This document shows, piece after piece, positions 12,536 to 14,634 of a stretch of DNA of 14,634 nucleotides (position 1 is its first letter; the number at the start of each line of letters is the position of its first letter). Origin of the DNA: Chloroflexota bacterium (GTDB taxonomy: Bacteria > Chloroflexota > Dormibacteria > CF-121); contig VBEQ01000165.1 of NCBI GenBank assembly GCA_005881235.1, forward strand, positions 1 to 14,634, written 5' to 3'. The notes under the pieces are model-generated. The model was not told the DNA's origin and ran no database searches. It was given only the letters and a program-made list of their open reading frames with translations. The translations under genes and the position numbers were made by a program.

Positions 12536-13345
12536 GTGAAGCCCCTCGTTTTCGCAAATTTCCTCGCGCCGAACATGACTTCCGTCTATGCCGGCGTGGC
12601 CGCCCGGGTCGGCCAGGCGCTCGAGGTGCCCGCACAGCTCATCGAGCGGAGTTCGTTCGAGCAACTTCGGGATGGCTCGGTCGGCGTGGCGTTCCTCTGC
12701 GGGCTTCCCTACGTCCGCCTCTGCGCCGAGCGGCCGGGCATGCTGGAACCACTGGCGGCTCCCGTGCTTGACGAGGCTCGATACCAGGACCGCCCGGTCT
12801 ACTTCTCTGACGTCATCGTCCGACGCGACAGCCCCTTTCGTTCGTTCGACGACCTCCGCGGGCACAGCTGGGCGTACAACGAAGCGGGATCCTTTTCGGG
12901 CTGCCTCCTGGTCCGCCACCACCTCTTACAGATGGGCGAAACGGAGTCATTCTTCGGGCGCGTGATATTCACGGGCCGGCACCAGGAGTCGATCCGAAAA
13001 GTCGTCGAGGGCGCGGTGGATGCGGCGGCGATCGACTCCCACGTCCTTGGCGTCGAGCGCTTGCGAAATCCCGAGCTCGCCAGTCAGATTCGAGTCATTG
13101 CGAGCTTTGGCCCGTCGACCGTCCCCCTGGTCGTGGCCACGGCCGACGTTCCGGCACCGGTCCAAGCTCGCATCGGCGCCGCGCTCTGTGAGCTTGGCGG
13201 TGATCGTGAGAGCCGCAATCTACTGGCAAGCGGTCTGATCCGGCGCTTCACGCCCATCGACGACCGAGCCTACGACGACATCCGCCAGAAGCTGGCGGCG
13301 GTGGATCAGCGGCGGGCGCCTTCCAGCTCCGCCGGAACCCGCTGA
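12536..13345 (+). CDS. PhnD/SsuA-type substrate-binding-like protein without signal peptide
   Basis: This 269-residue protein has the type II periplasmic-binding fold of the phosphonate/phosphite-binding family. Marks are LVFANFLAPNM...VYAGVAARVGQAL at the N-terminus, DGSVGVAFLCGLPYVRL (46-62), and the hinge block SDVIVRRDSPFRSFDDLRG with NEAGSFSG (91-122), where PhnD proteins have their DLKG and STSG ligand-binding motifs. VVEGAVDAAAIDSHVL completes the pattern. Nothing before the fold looks like a signal peptide or lipobox, with either this GTG start or ATG 12476. Starting at 12476 would also place the operator inside the coding region, so I prefer GTG 12536. It may therefore be a cytosolic ligand sensor or enzyme rather than a transport component. 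Its 3' end overlaps the convergent OpuCA-type gene by 40 bases. Confidence 0.8.
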   Translation: MKPLVFANFLAPNMTSVYAGVAARVGQALEVPAQLIERSSFEQLRDGSVGVAFLCGLPYVRLCAERPGMLEPLAAPVLDEARYQDRPVYFSDVIVRRDSPFRSFDDLRGHSWAYNEAGSFSGCLLVRHHLLQMGETESFFGRVIFTGRHQESIRKVVEGAVDAAAIDSHVLGVERLRNPELASQIRVIASFGPSTVPLVVATADVPAPVQARIGAALCELGGDRESRNLLASGLIRRFTPIDDRAYDDIRQKLAAVDQRRAPSSSAGTR

Positions 13346-14421
13346 ATCGCCGCGACGAACGACTCCGGAGTGAGCACGCCGCGGAAGCGATCCCCGTCCA
13401 CCACCGCCACCCAGCTAGCCTGATGGATCAGCATCTGCGAAAAGGCGTCGTACAAGGTCCGGTCCGCGCCGATGAGCGCCTCGAGGGGACGGGCTCGATC
13501 CCCGACCCGGCCGTCGCCGGCAGTTGCGTCCCGATCTAACTCGCCAACCGGTTTGTCGTTTCGATCGAGGACAACGACCCGGGTCCAACGGCTGTCGAGC
13601 ACCCGACGGGCGTCGGCCAGCGAATCGTCAGCGTGGACGACCGGTGGGCGGTCCAGCGCATTCAGGTCGATGGGCGTCACCGACAAGCGCTTGAGTCCAC
13701 GGTCGGGCCCGAGCAGATCGACGACCAGGTCAGAGGCCGGCTTGGCCAGGAGGGCGGCCGGCGTATCGTACTGCTCCAGGCGGCCGGCATTCATGACCGC
13801 GATGCGGTCACCGAGCTTGATGGCCTCGTCGATGTCGTGCGTCACGAAGATGACCGTTTTGCGTACCTCGCGCTGAATCCGCAGGAACTCGTTCTGCAGG
13901 CGCTCCCGCGCGATTCGGTCGATGGCGCCAAACGGTTCATCCATGAGCAAGATGGGTGGGTCGGCACCGAGCGCCCGAGCCACACCGACGCGTTGCCGCT
14001 GCCCACCGGAGAGCTGGTGCGGATATCGATGCGCAAACTGGTTCGGATCAAGGCCGACCAGCTCGAGCAGGTCATTGACGCGACGGCGGATCCTCTGCTT
14101 GTCCCAGCCGAGCAGTCGCGGCACCGTGGCGACGTTGTCCGCGATGCTCATATGCGGAAACAGGCCGACGTTCTGAATGACGTAGCCCATGCGGAGGCGG
14201 AGGACGACCGGGTCGACATGGGTGACGTCTTGCTCGTCGTGAAAGATCCGCCCCTCACTCGGCTCGATCAGCCGGTTGATCATTTTGAGGGTGGTGGTCT
14301 TTCCGCAGCCCGACGGTCCGACCAGCATGGTCAGCTGTCCCGTGTGGAACTCGATCGTCAGCTCGCGCACCGCGACCTGGCCGCCCGGAAAGCGCTTGGT
14401 AACCCGCTCCAGCCGAATCAT
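13306..14421 (-). CDS. opuCA: Osmoprotectant ABC transporter ATP-binding protein with CBS domains (OpuCA/ProV type)
   Basis: This 371-residue protein is a full-length quaternary-amine ABC ATPase. Walker A is GPSGCGKT (35-42), the Q loop is at Gln83, the signature LSGGQ at 137-141, Walker B LLMDEP with Glu162, and the switch His195. The MGYVIQNVGLFPHMSI block is typical of the OpuA/OpuC/ProV group. Two CBS motifs follow (about 258-300 and 313-360), which in characterised relatives sense ionic strength or nucleotides and gate uptake. It would energise import of glycine betaine, choline or carnitine with the permease encoded next door. The ATG at 14419-14421 has AGGAG six bases upstream. It lies back to back with the permease gene instead of in the usual same-strand operon, and overlaps the binding-protein-like gene by 40 bases at its 3' end. 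Confidence 0.92.
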   Translation of the reverse strand: MIRLERVTKRFPGGQVAVRELTIEFHTGQLTMLVGPSGCGKTTTLKMINRLIEPSEGRIFHDEQDVTHVDPVVLRLRMGYVIQNVGLFPHMSIADNVATVPRLLGWDKQRIRRRVNDLLELVGLDPNQFAHRYPHQLSGGQRQRVGVARALGADPPILLMDEPFGAIDRIARERLQNEFLRIQREVRKTVIFVTHDIDEAIKLGDRIAVMNAGRLEQYDTPAALLAKPASDLVVDLLGPDRGLKRLSVTPIDLNALDRPPVVHADDSLADARRVLDSRWTRVVVLDRNDKPVGELDRDATAGDGRVGDRARPLEALIGADRTLYDAFSQMLIHQASWVAVVDGDRFRGVLTPESFVAAIQRVPAELEGARR

Positions 14422-14440
14422 TAGAAACTCCTACTTTAAG

Positions 14441-14470
14441 TTGATTGCCTCGGGAAGGCCCTGCTAGCAT
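14441..14470 (+). promoter_or_regulatory. Candidate promoter for the Opu permease (leaderless type)
   Basis: TTGATT (14441-14446) and TAGCAT (14465-14470) are spaced by 18 bases, each matching consensus at four of six positions. The -10 ends six bases before ATG 14477, so transcription should begin at the start codon. A GGGAAGG at 14452-14458 is too far upstream to act as a ribosome binding site for it. Confidence 0.4.
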
Positions 14471-14476
14471 GCGGCA

Positions 14477-14634
14477 ATGCTCGCCACCGGGGTCGTGGGG
14501 GCGGTCGAAGACCCATGGATCCGGTGGTCCTGGATATCAGGGCACGCCGACATCATCATCGCCGCTCTTCTCCAACACATCGAGCTCACCCTGATCGCGG
14601 TGGTGGTCGGCCTTTTGATTGCCGTTCCGCTTGG
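14477..14634 (+). CDS. opuCB: Osmoprotectant ABC transporter permease, 3'-truncated by the window edge (OpuCB/ProW type)
   Basis: The frame stays open from ATG 14477 to the window end, giving 52 codons. The segment IIIAALLQHIELTLIAVVVG and then LLIAVPL is the characteristic start of the first spans in OpuBB/OpuCB permeases, where QHI.LT leads into the membrane domain. It would form the channel for betaine-type solutes with the ATPase encoded divergently 55 bases away. An ATG at 14469 is in another frame and gives no membrane protein. No Shine-Dalgarno is placed for 14477, but a -10 box is, pointing to a leaderless message. Later components (second permease or binding domain) lie beyond the window. 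Confidence 0.8.
   Translation, partial: MLATGVVGAVEDPWIRWSWISGHADIIIAALLQHIELTLIAVVVGLLIAVPL

Noticed and set aside
12446..12922. N-terminal extension of the cupin reading frame up to 12922
   Set aside because: The added residues have no cupin or other fold character, would span the promoter and inverted repeat, and run antisense through the binding-protein-like gene.

Overview
This is a compact, high-GC chromosomal segment from a free-living bacterium. The gene types (large ATPase/LuxR regulators, DUF4386 and DUF4389 membrane proteins, Ku, frequent GTG/TTG starts and apparently leaderless starts) fit a soil organism of the Chloroflexota, Dormibacterota or Actinomycetota kind. That placement is inference from gene style; no phylogenetic marker is present. 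There is no sign of an insertion sequence, integrase, CRISPR array or prophage, and no gap above 300 bases lacks a gene.

Left part (1-3545): the 3' end of a short-chain dehydrogenase converges on a nitrobindin-like heme beta-barrel gene. Two tRNA genes follow in divergent orientation, tRNA-Arg(CCT) on the minus strand and tRNA-Pro(CGG) on the plus strand. The 3' end of tRNA-Pro lies inside the 3' end of a 780-aa minus-strand ATPase/TPR/LuxR regulator.

Middle left (3654-7293): a tight plus-strand cluster diverges from the LuxR gene. It starts with a small ORF resembling the C-terminal domain of ABC drug-transporter ATPases, with no ATPase domain before it. It continues with a DUF4389 protein made of two repeated modules, a DUF4386 membrane protein, two paralogous zinc-free quinone-oxidoreductase-type enzymes (both 325 aa) and a 36-aa single-span membrane peptide. 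Overlapping or nearly touching ends suggest one transcript.

Middle right (7294-9184): an EamA-type exporter on the minus strand diverges from a Ku gene (double-strand-break repair), which ends in a good intrinsic terminator.

Right part (9188-14634): a five-gene minus-strand operon encodes, in order of transcription, a cupin, a monomeric sarcosine-oxidase-like flavoenzyme, a betaine-homocysteine methyltransferase-like enzyme and two small paralogous two-span membrane proteins. By my reading every gene in it uses a GTG or TTG start. It shares an upstream region holding a perfect 7+2+7 inverted repeat plus a third half-site with a divergent gene for a PhnD-type substrate-binding-like protein that has no signal peptide. 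Next come an osmoprotectant (OpuC/ProV-type) ABC ATPase with CBS domains and, divergent from it, the start of its probable permease. Together these suggest uptake of betaine-like compounds and use of their methyl groups: betaine plus homocysteine gives dimethylglycine and methionine, and the flavoenzyme oxidises an N-methylated amine. The pathway link is inference from gene content and proximity.
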